A stretch of 64,000 nucleotides of DNA from Desulfogranum marinum (GTDB lineage Bacteria; Desulfobacterota; Desulfobulbia; Desulfobulbales; Desulfobulbaceae), in NCBI RefSeq assembly GCF_016918565.1, contig NZ_JAFFQD010000020.1, forward strand, positions 1 to 64,000, in the 5' to 3' direction. Each line of letters begins with the position of its first letter. The first letter of the stretch is position 1. A model generated the notes under the pieces. That model worked only from the letters and a program-made list of their open reading frames with translations. It did not search any database and was not told the origin of the DNA. The translations under genes and the position numbers were made by a program. Positions 33,802-43,884 of this stretch are shown in pieces.

Positions 33802-35271
33802 TCAAGCCTTGGTGTTAATAACCCCAGCACCGTCAGCAGTACTTTTTTGGAGCAGGGTTTTTGCCGGATCATCTGCTCCAGAAAAAAATTGGGCTGAGCC
33901 TACCTCGACTGCTGTCACCCATTTGTCGAGCTCCTCCTTATGTTCGTGCATAAATACCATTTTGTCACGATCTTCAGCAAAAAAACGCAGGTCGAGCCGG
34001 TGCTCGGTTTGTTGCATTTCAATTCGCACGTTCCCCAGCCCTTCGAGTTGCAGATGCAGTGTGTATCGTAAGGCGTTTTCGTTGGTCGCGTCGCTGGTTT
34101 CATCATCATTTTGCGGTTGATCATCAACAAGGAGATACCCTTGATTCAGAAAAGGCAACGGCAGGGGGAGAAAGAAAAGAAATTCACCGGCCATGCGGAG
34201 CTGCAGCATCTGGTAAAGCTCAATTGTTTGTAATAGCTGGCCTGTCTGCTCGCCTGCAGGGGTATTTGTTCCTGTCAGTTGCTGCCCAAGTTCAAGCAAG
34301 GCAAATTTCAAGGTTTGAGCGGCTTCCTGGCCTCTATTTTGCGCGAAAAGTTGCTCCATATTGAGGCCCATACGCTCTATCACTTGTTGCAGTTGCCCAC
34401 CGTCGGGTGGTGTTATTGTGGTTTGCGTGGTTGACGGTAGGGAAAGGGCCAGCGAAACAATGGCTTGTAGTTCTTTGCTTGGCAGGAGGGGTTGGATGGT
34501 ATTGAAAAGAGCAACAAGCTGCCGGGCTAGCTGCTGGGTTTGTTGAGGTGCCTGCAGGGCAGAGCTTACGGTTTGTTCAAGCAGAGCCAGGGGAATCGAC
34601 TGTTCTTTACCTGATACAGCCAGAGCGAGCGACGTTGCTCCGGAAAGCTTGTCGAGTAACTGGAGGGTCTGGTTTGCCGCAGTTGTTTCTTGTGGTAAAG
34701 CTGGTAATACATTTTGCAGCAGCCCTTCCAGGGTACGTGTTGCCTGTGGTGTGGTTGTCGGGTTGGTCTGTAGCGACTGGATCACTGTAGTCAGGAGGGC
34801 GTTGCTGATCGGAGTTGAAGCTTGCTGGGCAGATGGATTCAGTTGCACAGCCGATTGCGAAAAAAAAGAAAGGGTTTGTTTGGCTGCTTCGCTGAGATTT
34901 GTCGTGTTGCCGGTCTGGTTGAGTTGTACAAGGTTCTGCAGCAGCGTTTTTTGACCATTCAACGCGTGGAAAGAGGCGCCGATTTGTCTGGTCAGCGTGT
35001 CGCCCACAACCTGAAGTTCGACGCCCGGTGAAACTGCCGTAACCTGCAGGTTCAGTTTCTGCCCTACCTGCAGCAGCGCACTGGACTGCGCTTGCACTTG
35101 TTTTCCCCCTATATCTAACTGATAGATATTGTTGCCACTTTTACCGGTAATGGTCCCTTGCAGCATTTGCCCCTGGGAAAATGGAAGGGGAGTGTTTCCC
35201 TGCCTGCTGTCCTGCCGGCGGTACAGTTGTTGGATATTGAGTGTTGAGGCGGGAGAAACCGGAAAATCCAT
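33802..35271 (-). CDS. fliK: FliK-like flagellar hook-length control protein
   Basis: A 489-residue protein with a long glutamine-, leucine- and threonine-rich middle (about 90-360) and a compact C-terminal domain (about 380-460) with the ENALRYTLHLQLEGLGNVRIEM and LDLRFFAEDR patterns of the Flg_hook domain. In FliK this domain contacts FlhB and stops hook export at the right length. The first 85 residues form a small beta domain (GQMLQGTITGKSGNNIYQLDI). The start is ATG 35269-35271 with GAGGCAC upstream; a 12-bp longer reading is less likely. It is next to the FlhB-like gene. The remote similarity makes the name probable, not certain. Confidence 0.7.
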   Translation of the reverse strand: MDFPVSPASTLNIQQLYRRQDSRQGNTPLPFSQGQMLQGTITGKSGNNIYQLDIGGKQVQAQSSALLQVGQKLNLQVTAVSPGVELQVVGDTLTRQIGASFHALNGQKTLLQNLVQLNQTGNTTNLSEAAKQTLSFFSQSAVQLNPSAQQASTPISNALLTTVIQSLQTNPTTTPQATRTLEGLLQNVLPALPQETTAANQTLQLLDKLSGATSLALAVSGKEQSIPLALLEQTVSSALQAPQQTQQLARQLVALFNTIQPLLPSKELQAIVSLALSLPSTTQTTITPPDGGQLQQVIERMGLNMEQLFAQNRGQEAAQTLKFALLELGQQLTGTNTPAGEQTGQLLQTIELYQMLQLRMAGEFLFFLPLPLPFLNQGYLLVDDQPQNDDETSDATNENALRYTLHLQLEGLGNVRIEMQQTEHRLDLRFFAEDRDKMVFMHEHKEELDKWVTAVEVGSAQFFSGADDPAKTLLQKSTADGAGVINTKA

Positions 35272-35396
35272 GGTGTGCCTCATCTAGCCAGTGCATGTCG
35301 GCACCTGGCAATTGATGGAAAAAATATTGCATTGTTCCTGTACGTTCATCCGGGCTCATCGGACGGAAACATATGGACCGGCGGTGAACGATAACG

Positions 35397-36071
35397 CTAC
35401 TCTACTTCGATATTTTCTCTGAGCTGGCGGCGCTGTTCCTGTAAGCAGCAGGCAATAAGCTGGTCGCGGACATCGCTGCTTATATTATCGAAATGGAGGG
35501 CGACCTGATACCGTCTTTTCCTCATTCGGTAAGTGCGGACCACATGGCCGAAGCAGGAAATGGTTTTTTGGCTGGCCGGGTCGGTCATGGTTATGTGAAT
35601 TCTGTTGGTTGTTTCCGGTTTTTCGGCAAACAAGCCAAGCACTCCGCAACCGCTAAGGTCCACCGTTGTCCCGACCATGCTCCACTTTTTCAATTTCACT
35701 TCTTTGGGGCCGGGAAGGTATCCTATTTCGATGGGGGTGTTGATGGAAACTCGAAAAAATTCTCTTAATGCCTCTGGTTTGATGGGTTCGCGGGCAATAA
35801 AGCCCAGACGTCGATCATTGATGACGGTGTCAAGTTCTGCAATGATGTTGACACTTGCACCTTTATGTTTGACTGTTAACTGGCAATTAACCCCAAGGAG
35901 CAGGTCTTTGCTGTTCCATGTTTTAGGAGGGAAAAAAAGCTCGAAGTAGGGTGATTCGGCTTTTGAAAAAATGGCATTAAAGCGATTGTCTTCATTTTCC
36001 TTCGTAGGCAGGTCCACAACGGCTTCTGATCCATCTTTCAGCTGCTCTATGATTTCTTCGATTTTTGCCAC
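35397..36071 (-). CDS. PilZ-domain c-di-GMP receptor, YcgR-like, first
   Basis: A 224-residue protein: a beta-rich N-terminal domain (about 1-95), like the YcgR-N domain, and a C-terminal PilZ domain. Both c-di-GMP motifs are intact: RxxxR as R103-E-F-F-R107 and (D/N)xSxxG as D138-L-S140-G-C-G143. YcgR-type proteins bind the flagellar stator or rotor and slow rotation when c-di-GMP rises, or reverse the motor bias. It is adjacent to a paralogue at 36220 on the same strand, with which it shares the same layout and ending (DQLIACCLQEQRRQLRE). Confidence 0.85.
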   Translation of the reverse strand: MAKIEEIIEQLKDGSEAVVDLPTKENEDNRFNAIFSKAESPYFELFFPPKTWNSKDLLLGVNCQLTVKHKGASVNIIAELDTVINDRRLGFIAREPIKPEALREFFRVSINTPIEIGYLPGPKEVKLKKWSMVGTTVDLSGCGVLGLFAEKPETTNRIHITMTDPASQKTISCFGHVVRTYRMRKRRYQVALHFDNISSDVRDQLIACCLQEQRRQLRENIEVE

Positions 36072-36219
36072 ACCGTCTTCTTTAGCTATAGTTTAAATGA
36101 GTTATGGATTGCTTTTTCCCTGATAATATTGTGGAAGTTATAGCAGGTTTTGTGTCCATTTCAATGGAGAAAATAGAAAATGAGGAGTCTGCAGAAGGAT
36201 ATCCCTGTTAATCCATGAC

Positions 36220-36921
36220 CTACAAGGAATTTTTAACCTGTACCTTCATACGCAGGTGTTTTCGCTGTAATTCAAAACAGCTCGCCATTATTTTATCCCT
36301 GTCCTCACTGGCAAGTATATCGAAATGAAACCCAACATGGTACATTGCCTCTTCAATTTTTTCACAGCGGACTACATGGCCTATGCTCTCTATCGTATGC
36401 ATAAGGCCTGTGGGAAGGGTCAGGTTTATGCGTACTTTTTTCCCTTGCTCCAGTGGCTGGGAAAAGACGCAGAGCACGCCGCTGCCGCTCAAGTCGATCG
36501 TCTCGCCTTCGAGGTGCCAACTATCCTGTTCGGCAACGTTTTTGAGCGGATTCACCGGCGTGGCTATGATTGGCGTATGCGCATCAACTCGAAAGTAGTT
36601 TCTAGCCTGTTCGTGGCTGATAACCTGTACTGCTTCGAGCTGAAGGGTTTGCTCGTCTGGGACTGCCGTAATATTTGCTGTAACAGATTTTGCCTGGCCA
36701 CCAAGATCAACGGTAACCAGACAGCTTTTGCCGGCGTCCAGGGTGGAGGGGAGCACGCCTTCCTGGAAAAACAGAAAAAAAGCAGGTGGTGTTGCGGCAC
36801 CAAAAATACAGTGAATTCTCTCTTTCGGAACACTGTTCGACAGGGGGAGTGTGACCCGGACGGCCTTCTGATCTTTTACCTGAGAAAAAAAATCCTCTAA
36901 TTGCTGCAAGGGTAACCTCAA
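36220..36921 (-). CDS. PilZ-domain c-di-GMP receptor, YcgR-like, second
   Basis: A 233-residue paralogue of the protein encoded at 35397-36071, with a beta-rich N-domain and a C-terminal PilZ domain. Motifs: R107-N-Y-F-R111 and D143-L-S145-G-S-G148. The ending (DKIMASCFELQRKHLR) is the same helix as in the paralogue. The two genes probably arose by tandem duplication and have since diverged strongly. It reads on the same strand from the FliT-like gene, so both may belong to the late flagellar transcript. The 148-bp spacer between the two PilZ genes shows nothing else. Confidence 0.85.
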   Translation of the reverse strand: MRLPLQQLEDFFSQVKDQKAVRVTLPLSNSVPKERIHCIFGAATPPAFFLFFQEGVLPSTLDAGKSCLVTVDLGGQAKSVTANITAVPDEQTLQLEAVQVISHEQARNYFRVDAHTPIIATPVNPLKNVAEQDSWHLEGETIDLSGSGVLCVFSQPLEQGKKVRINLTLPTGLMHTIESIGHVVRCEKIEEAMYHVGFHFDILASEDRDKIMASCFELQRKHLRMKVQVKNSL

Positions 36922-37063
36922 CTATCGATTATTATCTTTCAACGCTCAATATAAGCTTAGATTGCCACAGGATGCAGGAGAAGCAAAGCAATTTTTTGTG
37001 TAACCTAAAGCCGTTGGGGTAAAAAGACGATCAGCCAAGGTTGGCGAAATGAAAAATTCAGGG

Positions 37064-37453
37064 TTATCCTGCATTGGAGACCAGTTGTCCGGTCTGCCTG
37101 GTATGGGAGTGGTAACGGCGCATCATGTTGCTGCCTTGATTGAGCTTGTTTAATTCGTTTTTCTGCACAGCCATTATTGCTTGCATTTGCGGGGTAAGGC
37201 GATGGTTCGTATCTTGAATCTTTTGCATTAAATCAAGCAAATCAAGGATTTTGGTGCTGCCTGTTGGATCGCTTACCGTGTTGAGGAGATTGAGTATTTT
37301 TTGGTCCAGCTCTTTTGCTTCGTCCTGGCTGTGCATCATCTGTTGGTATTTTTCCAGCATCCTTTCTATGTCCTGCCCAGGGAGAAGCTGTTCGATTTCT
37401 GTCATGAGAGCAAGAATGGTACGGTATGTGTCCAACGCTTTTTCAATGATCAT
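37064..37453 (-). CDS. FliT-like flagellar chaperone
   Basis: A 129-residue, almost purely helical protein located 8 bp after fliS. The pattern IIEKALDTYRTILALMTEIEQLL and the acidic-helical middle match the small coiled-coil chaperones of the FliT/FlgN class; a FliT, which guards FliD, is expected right after fliD-fliS. Sequence conservation in this class is poor, so position is the main support. The C-terminal part (QGSNMMRRYHSHTRQTGQLVSNAG) is short and polar. Confidence 0.65.
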   Translation of the reverse strand: MIIEKALDTYRTILALMTEIEQLLPGQDIERMLEKYQQMMHSQDEAKELDQKILNLLNTVSDPTGSTKILDLLDLMQKIQDTNHRLTPQMQAIMAVQKNELNKLNQGSNMMRRYHSHTRQTGQLVSNAG

Positions 37454-37461
37454 CTTTCTTC

Positions 37462-37920
37462 CTACATTGCAGCTACAAAAGATTTTCGGGGGGCTGGTGG
37501 CACGTCGGAGCCAACAGCAGCATACCCTTTTTTGATTGCTTTACTATCCTGCTTGTTGAGCTCTATTGCCTGGGCCCAGGTGCCTCGCAGGTCGCTGAGC
37601 ATGGTTTTTACTTCTTCAAGTGGCTCTGTATCGTTGTTGACGTTGGCATCTTGCAGCCTGCCCAACATGTAGTTATAAAGAGCATCAAGGTTTTCTGCCA
37701 GATTTGCATCTTGGGAGTGATCAAGGGTAGCTGCAAATTCGGAGATGATGGCCGAAGCCTTATTGATGTAATAGGCACGTTTATCGATCATCTCTTTTTC
37801 AATAGCCTGGATTCCCATTCCCAAAAAGCGGATGGCACCGTCATAGAGCATCAGCATCAGCTGTTCCGGCGAGGCCGAGTTGACCGTATTGGCTAGGTAT
37901 TGGTTGGTATAGCCGTTCAT
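37462..37920 (-). CDS. fliS: Flagellin chaperone FliS
   Basis: A 152-residue helical chaperone that binds the C-terminal end of flagellin and keeps it unfolded for export. It opens MNGYTNQYLANTVNSASPEQLMLMLYDGAIRFL, and the YxxxxVxxASPEQL(V/M)xxLYxGA pattern is diagnostic of the family. The ATG (37918-37920) overlaps the fliD stop by one base (TGATG), so the two are coupled; a ribosome site GGAG lies within the end of fliD. FliW here competes with flagellin for CsrA, so FliS is the second flagellin partner in the window. Confidence 0.92.
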   Translation of the reverse strand: MNGYTNQYLANTVNSASPEQLMLMLYDGAIRFLGMGIQAIEKEMIDKRAYYINKASAIISEFAATLDHSQDANLAENLDALYNYMLGRLQDANVNNDTEPLEEVKTMLSDLRGTWAQAIELNKQDSKAIKKGYAAVGSDVPPAPRKSFVAAM

Positions 37921-39317
37921 CAATTATTGCTCCTGTTTGTTATGCTAGATATATTTGCCATCTGTTGGGTAAGGAAAGACGATTGAGCGTTCATGCCGCT
38001 GACCAGCGTTTCCATGGCAGAAAATTGCGCCTCCAGGGTTTTTTGGCGTTGTTCAAGACGCATTTCCATTATTTCTATTCGGCTGTCGATCCGCTTGACA
38101 TTGCTGTTAATGCTTTGTTTCCTGCCAGAGAGCATACCGGTGGTGGAGCTGGTCATGGATTCCAGGTAGTCGGAAAACTGCTCTGCCAGACCTTTTTTCT
38201 CTCCCTCACCAGAAAGCAGGGAAACAACACTGCCCAGATTTTCTTCCACCGCTTGTGATAGGGTCTCGTCATTGACGACCAATGTACCGTCTTGCTGGGT
38301 TTCGAACCCCAGTTGTGACAGGGTAGTCAGGGTGCCGGAATTCTCAAAAAGGGAAGTGAGCATGGACTGCAGGTGTCGCTTAATGGAGTTAACCCCGGAA
38401 TCTCCACTGAGCAGTCCTCCACCTTCACCGTTAATCACTGACTGGCCGGTGATAAAACTGATAACTTGGTTATACCCCTTGGCAAAGGATTCAATGTTTT
38501 CCTTTATGGCGCTTTTATCCAGATCTACGGAAAGCTGAGTGGTGGTATCTGTTTCCGCCTTGAGCAGGTCAAGCGTCACGCCGGGGATAGCCTCCTTAAC
38601 CGTGTTGGAATCAGAGTAAATGTCAATGGTGTCTACTCGTATATGGGCTTGTGCTGCCTTTGTCACTGGCGGATTAACGGTACCGGTTTCATCTTCTACG
38701 GCTCCCAGGTCATCGGTGCCGCCGGTCAGTCCTGTAGCATCAACCGAAAAGGATTTGCCAACACTGTCACCGCTTAAAAGCAGGCGATAAGGAGTGGTGG
38801 ACTCTCCACCAACATTAATTATGCCGGTGGAGATCCCTATATCCGCATCATTGATGGCTTGCATGATGCCTTCAAGGGAATTGTTTTCCGAGGTGATTTC
38901 TATAGCATGGCTGGTACCGTCAACGGTTACATTGAGGGTGCCGGTACCGAAGGTGTTGCTGTCTTTGGCCGCAAATCCGCCTGCAGTAACGGATTTTTGG
39001 GCCTGGGCAAGACTGACGACTTCCACTGCATAGCTAGTTCCAGCCAGCGCTTCGCTGGAAACAGATGCAGACAAGTGTTCTTCTTCGCTCAGTTTAACAC
39101 TTCTTTGCTGGAGGGTATCTTCATCCCCGAGAGTGTCAATCGAGTCGAGAAAAGATTTAAGCTTGGTGTCAAGTTCGGTAAAGGCAGAGAGCCTGTTGTT
39201 CATCCAGGTTTTATCACCTTCCAGCCTGGTGATGGGGATTCGTTCGAGATTCATCAACTGGTCGATGATCGAACCTGTGTCCATTCCTGAGGCGAGGCCG
39301 CTGAATTGTATAGCCAT
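37920..39317 (-). CDS. fliD: Flagellar filament cap protein FliD
   Basis: A 465-residue hook-associated protein that caps the filament and folds incoming flagellin. It opens MAIQFSGLASGMDTGSIIDQLM, the family signature, with FliD N- and C-domains at either end; the C-terminal half is helical (IDSRIEIMEMRLEQRQKTLEAQFSAMETLVSGM). Length is normal. It is coupled to fliS at the 3' end and preceded by flaG (20 bp). Confidence 0.95.
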   Translation of the reverse strand: MAIQFSGLASGMDTGSIIDQLMNLERIPITRLEGDKTWMNNRLSAFTELDTKLKSFLDSIDTLGDEDTLQQRSVKLSEEEHLSASVSSEALAGTSYAVEVVSLAQAQKSVTAGGFAAKDSNTFGTGTLNVTVDGTSHAIEITSENNSLEGIMQAINDADIGISTGIINVGGESTTPYRLLLSGDSVGKSFSVDATGLTGGTDDLGAVEDETGTVNPPVTKAAQAHIRVDTIDIYSDSNTVKEAIPGVTLDLLKAETDTTTQLSVDLDKSAIKENIESFAKGYNQVISFITGQSVINGEGGGLLSGDSGVNSIKRHLQSMLTSLFENSGTLTTLSQLGFETQQDGTLVVNDETLSQAVEENLGSVVSLLSGEGEKKGLAEQFSDYLESMTSSTTGMLSGRKQSINSNVKRIDSRIEIMEMRLEQRQKTLEAQFSAMETLVSGMNAQSSFLTQQMANISSITNRSNN

Positions 39318-39337
39318 GGTGCTGCTCCGTGCAAAAA

Positions 39338-39682
39338 CTAGCTGACAGTGTTAACGAGATTGCCTCTAATTTCCTGCAAGTGTTTGGTAAGATTTAACAG
39401 CTCTTCCGCTGGGATCTGTCTAATAATCTCATCGGTCTCATTGTCCATAATCTTTACCACTAGTTCGTTGGCTGTATCATCCCGTTCAAAGCGAACACTA
39501 TATATACCATCTTCAGTAAGGGCATTTATCTGGTTGAGAAGTTCTTCGGGTTGGACTTGGGGTTCTTTGTTGTCGACCTGGGGCTGTTGTTCGATTTCCT
39601 GGCGTTGCTTTTCGACTTTTTGGACAGGCTCGTTGACTCGGGGTGGGGAAGCTGTTGCAGCACCGATTGTTTCGATCATCAT
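39338..39682 (-). CDS. flaG: FlaG-type filament protein
   Basis: A 114-residue protein with a disordered, glutamine- and proline-rich first half and the FlaG domain at the end: YSVRFERDDTANELVVKIMDNETDEIIRQIPAEELL. FlaG limits filament length in some bacteria; it belongs with fliD. The ATG at 39682 has GGAGG eight bases upstream. A twofold repeat of TAGTATACATA lies in its leader (about 39695-39730), of unknown meaning. Confidence 0.88.
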   Translation of the reverse strand: MMIETIGAATASPPRVNEPVQKVEKQRQEIEQQPQVDNKEPQVQPEELLNQINALTEDGIYSVRFERDDTANELVVKIMDNETDEIIRQIPAEELLNLTKHLQEIRGNLVNTVS

Positions 39683-39732
39683 GATATGTACCTCCGTGTA
39701 TGTATACTATGAATGTTATGTATACTACCAGA

Positions 39733-39765
39733 TTCAGAAGGAACCCGATAAGGGTTCCTTCTGAA
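39733..39765. terminator. Strong hairpin between the flagellin and flaG genes
   Basis: TTCAGAAGGAACCC (39733-39746) pairs perfectly with GGGTTCCTTCTGAA (39752-39765), a 14-bp stem with a 5-base loop. There is no T run, so it may act as a transcript-protecting or partial stop after flagellin. Confidence 0.65.
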
Positions 39766-39774
39766 AAGGCATCA

Positions 39775-41340
39775 TTAACCGAGCAGACTCAGAGCCAATT
39801 GCGGCGCCTGGTTGGCCTGGGCAAGGATGGATACACCAGCCTGCTGCAGGATGTTCTGCTTGGTCATGTTGGAGGTTTCCTGGGCGATATCCGCATCCAG
39901 GATTCGGGAACGTGCTGCAGAGAGGTTTTCACTTACATTCTGCAGGTTGGCGATAGTGGACTCAAAACGGTTTTGAATCGCACCAAGGTCACCACGTGAA
40001 CTGTCGATGGAGGACAGTGCTGCGTCGATAGCAAGGATTGCATCGTTGGCCCCTTCTACATCCGTGATGTCCAAAGTGGCTATTGAATCAGAGGTATCGA
40101 CATTGAGAACTGCCGTGGCTTGCCCAAGAGCTGCCTGCCCGTTTGCGTTGAGTGTGATTGTTTCGCTTGACTGAAGAGTTACTTGACCTCTGAAAGCTTG
40201 GTCATTTGTACCTGTAGCAGTACCTGCAGTGGTGAAGGAAGAAAATACAGTACTCATCGCGAGATTGGTGCCGGTGGTTGCGTCCTGGTTTGCGGCAAAA
40301 TCCTCGTCGATAATTATGTCTCGTCCATCTTCAGCTTGCAGTTGAAGATTACCATCACTTTTAATAGTAGCAGTAACACCTGTATCGCTAGTTTTATCGT
40401 TAATAAAGGTAACCATATCGCTCAATGATATTGTTTCACCATTCGTCATTGCGTTGGATGTGATTGATTCTCCATTTATACTAAGTGAATAGGTTAAAGT
40501 ATCAAGAGGATCTACAATTCCACTTGCAGCAGATGCAAACAGTCCTGCGCCTTCATTGGCAAATGATTGAGTGTTGTCTGCAGTGGCCGTGACCCCGTCA
40601 ATATCACTTGCATTAATCGACTGAGCTTTTGCATAAGCACTTGAATCAGTTAACCCCGCAGCAGCGTTAACAGCTGTTGTAGCCTGTACGGCTGAGCCAT
40701 TGATAGTCAAGGTATTTGCTGCTAAAGCGGCATCGCTAACACCTGCGTAGTTTGCGTAGGAAGCAGTAGCGCCAGCAGCACCACCTGTACCCGCGCTTTG
40801 GGTTGCTGTACCTGCTTCATTTACCACTGATCCAACTTGGCTTGCGCGCGCACCTGCAATGGTAAAAGAAATGTTCTGGTTTGCATTTGCTCCGACGTGG
40901 AAATTTGCCCCAGTAAAATTACCATCAAGGAGTGTTTTTCCATTGAACTGGGTTGTAGTGGCAATCCTATCCATTTCGCTGATCAATTGATCAACCTCAG
41001 CTTGGAGGGATTTTCTGTCGGATGCGCTATTTGTATCATTAGCAGACTGTACAGATAACTCGCGCATACGTTGCAAGATATTCGTACTTTCCTGCATTGC
41101 ACCTTCAGCGGTCTGCGCTAAAGAAATACCGTCGTTGGCGTTACGTGTAGCCTGATTAAGGCCGCGAATTTGGGCGGTCATGCGATCGGAAATCGCAAGA
41201 CCAGCTGCATCGTCCTTTGCAGAGTTGATCCGAAGACCAGATGAGAGACGCTGCATGGACTTGTTAAGGTTACCTTGACTTGCGCCCAGGTTACGTTGTG
41301 CGTTGAGAGATGCTACGTTTGTGTTGATTGATATTGCCAT
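39775..41340 (-). CDS. fliC: Flagellin, first
   Basis: A 521-residue filament subunit. The N-terminal D0/D1 region (about 1-140) has the conserved [27 protein letters not shown] and [15 protein letters not shown] stretches; the C-terminal D1/D0 (about 450-521) has [14 protein letters not shown] and [13 protein letters not shown]. The middle is variable and alanine/threonine-rich. A CACGGAGGAATATC ribosome site precedes the ATG. It is separated from the second flagellin by a strong hairpin and a sigma-28-like promoter at 41515-41542. The GGA in the ribosome site is where a CsrA-type repressor would act. Confidence 0.96.
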   Translation of the reverse strand: MAISINTNVASLNAQRNLGASQGNLNKSMQRLSSGLRINSAKDDAAGLAISDRMTAQIRGLNQATRNANDGISLAQTAEGAMQESTNILQRMRELSVQSANDTNSASDRKSLQAEVDQLISEMDRIATTTQFNGKTLLDGNFTGANFHVGANANQNISFTIAGARASQVGSVVNEAGTATQSAGTGGAAGATASYANYAGVSDAALAANTLTINGSAVQATTAVNAAAGLTDSSAYAKAQSINASDIDGVTATADNTQSFANEGAGLFASAASGIVDPLDTLTYSLSINGESITSNAMTNGETISLSDMVTFINDKTSDTGVTATIKSDGNLQLQAEDGRDIIIDEDFAANQDATTGTNLAMSTVFSSFTTAGTATGTNDQAFRGQVTLQSSETITLNANGQAALGQATAVLNVDTSDSIATLDITDVEGANDAILAIDAALSSIDSSRGDLGAIQNRFESTIANLQNVSENLSAARSRILDADIAQETSNMTKQNILQQAGVSILAQANQAPQLALSLLG

Positions 41341-41514
41341 GATATTCCTCCGTGAATATTAAATAGGCTTATGTTACTTAGTCTGGCATCCTTGCCATGT
41401 ATATTTTATTGCTGTTAGATTTTTTCGCTGACTAGCGCCTCCATTGCGTTTGAATCGTATATACCTGGTTTTTTTTTATGCAAAATTTTGGGACGTCATT
41501 TTCCCTTATTGTAT

Positions 41515-41542
41515 CTATCGAACTGCCTTGAAAGAATCTTTA
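41515..41542 (-). promoter_or_regulatory. Sigma-28-like promoter of the first flagellin gene
   Basis: On the minus strand: TAAA, 16 bases, TTCGATAG, against the FliA consensus TAAAGTTT-N11-GCCGATAA (TAAA-N15-GCCGATAA). The -35 octamer reads TAAAGATT (one mismatch). It lies about 175 bp upstream of the start codon, giving a long leader. The same 16-base spacer appears in the better site before flgK at 46794-46821. Confidence 0.6.
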
Positions 41543-41747
41543 GGTTTTTTTAAAAAAAAATTATTGCCATGACCCCAATATTACCTCAGGACGATTGCCG
41601 ATTAGAGCTATCTTCTTGATATAATAGGCTCTTTCTGAATCAGGGGTGACTTGCATATCTTTTTCTTTTTTTGTTTTTTGGAGTACCGATGCAAACCTTT
41701 GATAACGAAAGGTAACAATTTTCATCTGCAAACCTCGTGTATATTAT

Positions 41748-41778
41748 ATCCGGGAATGACGAGAGGCCATTCCCGGAT
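41748..41778. terminator. Hairpin after the second flagellin gene
   Basis: ATCCGGGAATG (41748-41758) pairs with CATTCCCGGAT (41768-41778), an 11-bp perfect stem, 22 bp beyond the stop. It lacks a T run on the minus strand. The remaining gap to 41341 holds the promoter and leader of the first flagellin gene. Confidence 0.7.
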
Positions 41779-41800
41779 GGATGATTACTTGATGAGCTCT

Positions 41801-43240
41801 TTATCCCTGAAGCAACTGGAGAGCCAACTGCGGTGTCTGGTTGGCCTGGGTAAGGATGGAAACGCCAGCCTGCTGCAGGATATTGGACCTGGTCATTTCC
41901 GAAGTTTCCTGGGCAATATCTGCATCACGGATACGGGAGCGTGCTGCGGTAAGGTTTTCAGCTACATTTTGAAGGTTGGAGATGGTGGATTCAAACCGGT
42001 TCTGCACAGCTCCCAGCTTACCACGGCTGGAGTCCACCGAACTGAGTGCGGCATCGATACGAAGCATGGCCTCATTGGCACCGGTAAGGGTGGTGATGTC
42101 GATTACATCGATGCCCTTGGTGGAGTCAACTGTATGGGAAGTGGTAGTACCAAATCCTATGCTGGCAGTTGTACCGCCTAAATCAATGGACTCGGTCGCG
42201 GACAAGGTAATTGTTCCTCTTTGGGTAGTGTCTGCAATAACATCTGCGGAGGAACCTGCGTCGGCTATTACAATGTTTCTTCCGTCTTCTGCTGTCAATA
42301 CGAGTTCTCTTGTTGTTACATCGTATGTTGCTGTTACTCCTGTTTCTCCGGCATTACCATTAATTCCAGAGACCATATCCGCATAATTAACAGCTACGGC
42401 AGCGCCGGTTGTGTTGGGCTGGCTGTAGACAGTTTTGCCATTAACAGTCAGGGTGTAATTTCCCGTAGTCGCCGGGACAGTTGGAGGCGTTGCATTTAAG
42501 GTTGTGGTAGAAGTTGTTTTCGCATCAACGGTTAGCCCGAAGATACTCGAGTCCCTGATAGCCTCTGCCTTTGCATAGGCTGAGTCCTCGGCCCTGTATG
42601 TATCACCTGTAATTGCATAATCCGCACTGGATGCAATGGCTTTGGCTGTTCCATCGGTGCCCACAGTGATGGTTATATCGTTGGCCACATTGGCATCTAC
42701 GGCAGTATCGCCAATGGCGGTTGTGATATGACCGATCTCGTCAGCTTCTATGCCGTCGATATCAAAGCTTATTGCATCACCTGGGTTGGGACCGACCTGG
42801 AACGCCTGCCCCACATAGGAGCCGTCGAGGATTTTGAGGCCATTAAAGGTGGTTGTCTTGGCAATGCGGTCGAGTTCGGAGATGAGCTGGTCCACCTCTT
42901 CCTGCAAGGAGCGGCGGTCGGATGCCGAGTTAGTCGCGTTCGCAGCTTGGACAGACAATTCGCGGATACGCTGCAGCAGGTTGGTAGATTCCTGCATGGC
43001 TCCTTCTGCGGTCTGGGCAAGGGAAATGCCGTCGTTTGCGTTACGGGCTGCCTGGTTGAGTCCGCGGATCTGGGAAGTCATCCTGTCGGAGATGGCAAGC
43101 CCCGCCGCGTCGTCTTTGGCGGAGTTAATACGGAGACCCGAAGACAGCCTCTGCATAGAGGTGTTCAGGTCGAGCTGGGAATTGGCGAGATTGCGTTGGG
43201 CATTCAAAGAGCCGATGTTCGTATTGATCGTTAAAGCCAT
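41801..43240 (-). CDS. fliC: Flagellin, second
   Basis: A 479-residue filament subunit, paralogue of the gene at 39775. D0/D1 ends are very similar ([27 protein letters not shown]; ending [27 protein letters not shown]). The middle (about 170-400) is unrelated in sequence and shorter. The ribosome site is CATGGAGGATTACC. It lies after fliW on the same strand. Presence of two different subunits suggests composite or phase-dependent filaments. Confidence 0.96.
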   Translation of the reverse strand: MALTINTNIGSLNAQRNLANSQLDLNTSMQRLSSGLRINSAKDDAAGLAISDRMTSQIRGLNQAARNANDGISLAQTAEGAMQESTNLLQRIRELSVQAANATNSASDRRSLQEEVDQLISELDRIAKTTTFNGLKILDGSYVGQAFQVGPNPGDAISFDIDGIEADEIGHITTAIGDTAVDANVANDITITVGTDGTAKAIASSADYAITGDTYRAEDSAYAKAEAIRDSSIFGLTVDAKTTSTTTLNATPPTVPATTGNYTLTVNGKTVYSQPNTTGAAVAVNYADMVSGINGNAGETGVTATYDVTTRELVLTAEDGRNIVIADAGSSADVIADTTQRGTITLSATESIDLGGTTASIGFGTTTSHTVDSTKGIDVIDITTLTGANEAMLRIDAALSSVDSSRGKLGAVQNRFESTISNLQNVAENLTAARSRIRDADIAQETSEMTRSNILQQAGVSILTQANQTPQLALQLLQG

Positions 43241-43401
43241 GGTAATCCTCCATGAAATTCTTAGCCTCGGTCGTCCACTGACTTATCCTTCGGCTAACGA
43301 TACAAACGTAACAACTCTCTCAATGCATCTTTGTCTCTCTCAGTCTTCTTTTCGGTTTATAGGCGGGAACAGTTAAGTGTTTTTTGAGAAAAAATAAAAA
43401 A

Positions 43402-43429
43402 AGCCGCCATCTCAAAGGAGAAGGCGGCT
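43402..43429 (-). terminator. Terminator after csrA-fliW
   Basis: AGCCGCC (43402-43408) and GGCGGCT (43423-43429) flank an inner TCTC/GAGA pair; on the minus strand the stem is followed by TTTTTTTATTTTTT (43388-43401). It ends the fliW transcript 27 bp past its stop. Confidence 0.85.
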
Positions 43430-43455
43430 AACGTGTAACTAATAAATATAAGGTG

Positions 43456-43884
43456 CTATTTCTTTATCTCCGGAAGCGGCGTTTGGGTATCGTAGTTGCC
43501 GTCTTCCAGCACCACCTGCAGGGCAAGACTGGTGTCTGGCGAGTAAATAATAGGACCGGCCAGGTTAAGAGTTATTTTTTTATCCTGGTCTACGCTGACG
43601 ATACTTAACACAAAATATTTATCATTTTCTTTAATTTTTAATTTTTCTCTTTCCCCTTTGTCAGGAGCGATGGCGTAGTCGAGAAAGAAGTTGGTTGGAT
43701 CAGTTACCGGACAGGCAAAGGCAGGATCATCAACACTTTGGATCCAGAAGAGCGGACCCTCTTTTTTATTGGGAATGACAAGGAAGTTTTTTAAATCCTT
43801 CAGTCCGATTAGTCCTTCCGGAAAATGAATAACATTTGCAGGGTCAAATTCTATTTCTCCGAAGCGAGTCTGTATAGTTTTCAT
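43456..43884 (-). CDS. fliW: Flagellar assembly factor FliW
   Basis: A 142-residue beta-rich protein that binds CsrA and, when flagellin is plentiful, releases it, forming a three-part feedback with flagellin. Family features: [21 protein letters not shown] near the start and the strands [10 protein letters not shown] and LVVE.YDTQTPL type ending. It overlaps csrA by four bases (ATGA, 43881-43884), the usual coupling. It is next to both flagellin genes. Length is normal. Confidence 0.95.
   Translation of the reverse strand: MKTIQTRFGEIEFDPANVIHFPEGLIGLKDLKNFLVIPNKKEGPLFWIQSVDDPAFACPVTDPTNFFLDYAIAPDKGEREKLKIKENDKYFVLSIVSVDQDKKITLNLAGPIIYSPDTSLALQVVLEDGNYDTQTPLPEIKK

Noticed and set aside
39695-39730. 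TAGTATACATA direct repeat before flaG as an operator
   Set aside because: Only two copies in a short AT-rich leader; not enough to call a regulator site.
41380-41400. TGGCATCCTTGCCA near the first flagellin gene as a sigma-54 site
   Set aside because: GG and GC are only seven bases apart on either strand; RpoN needs ten.
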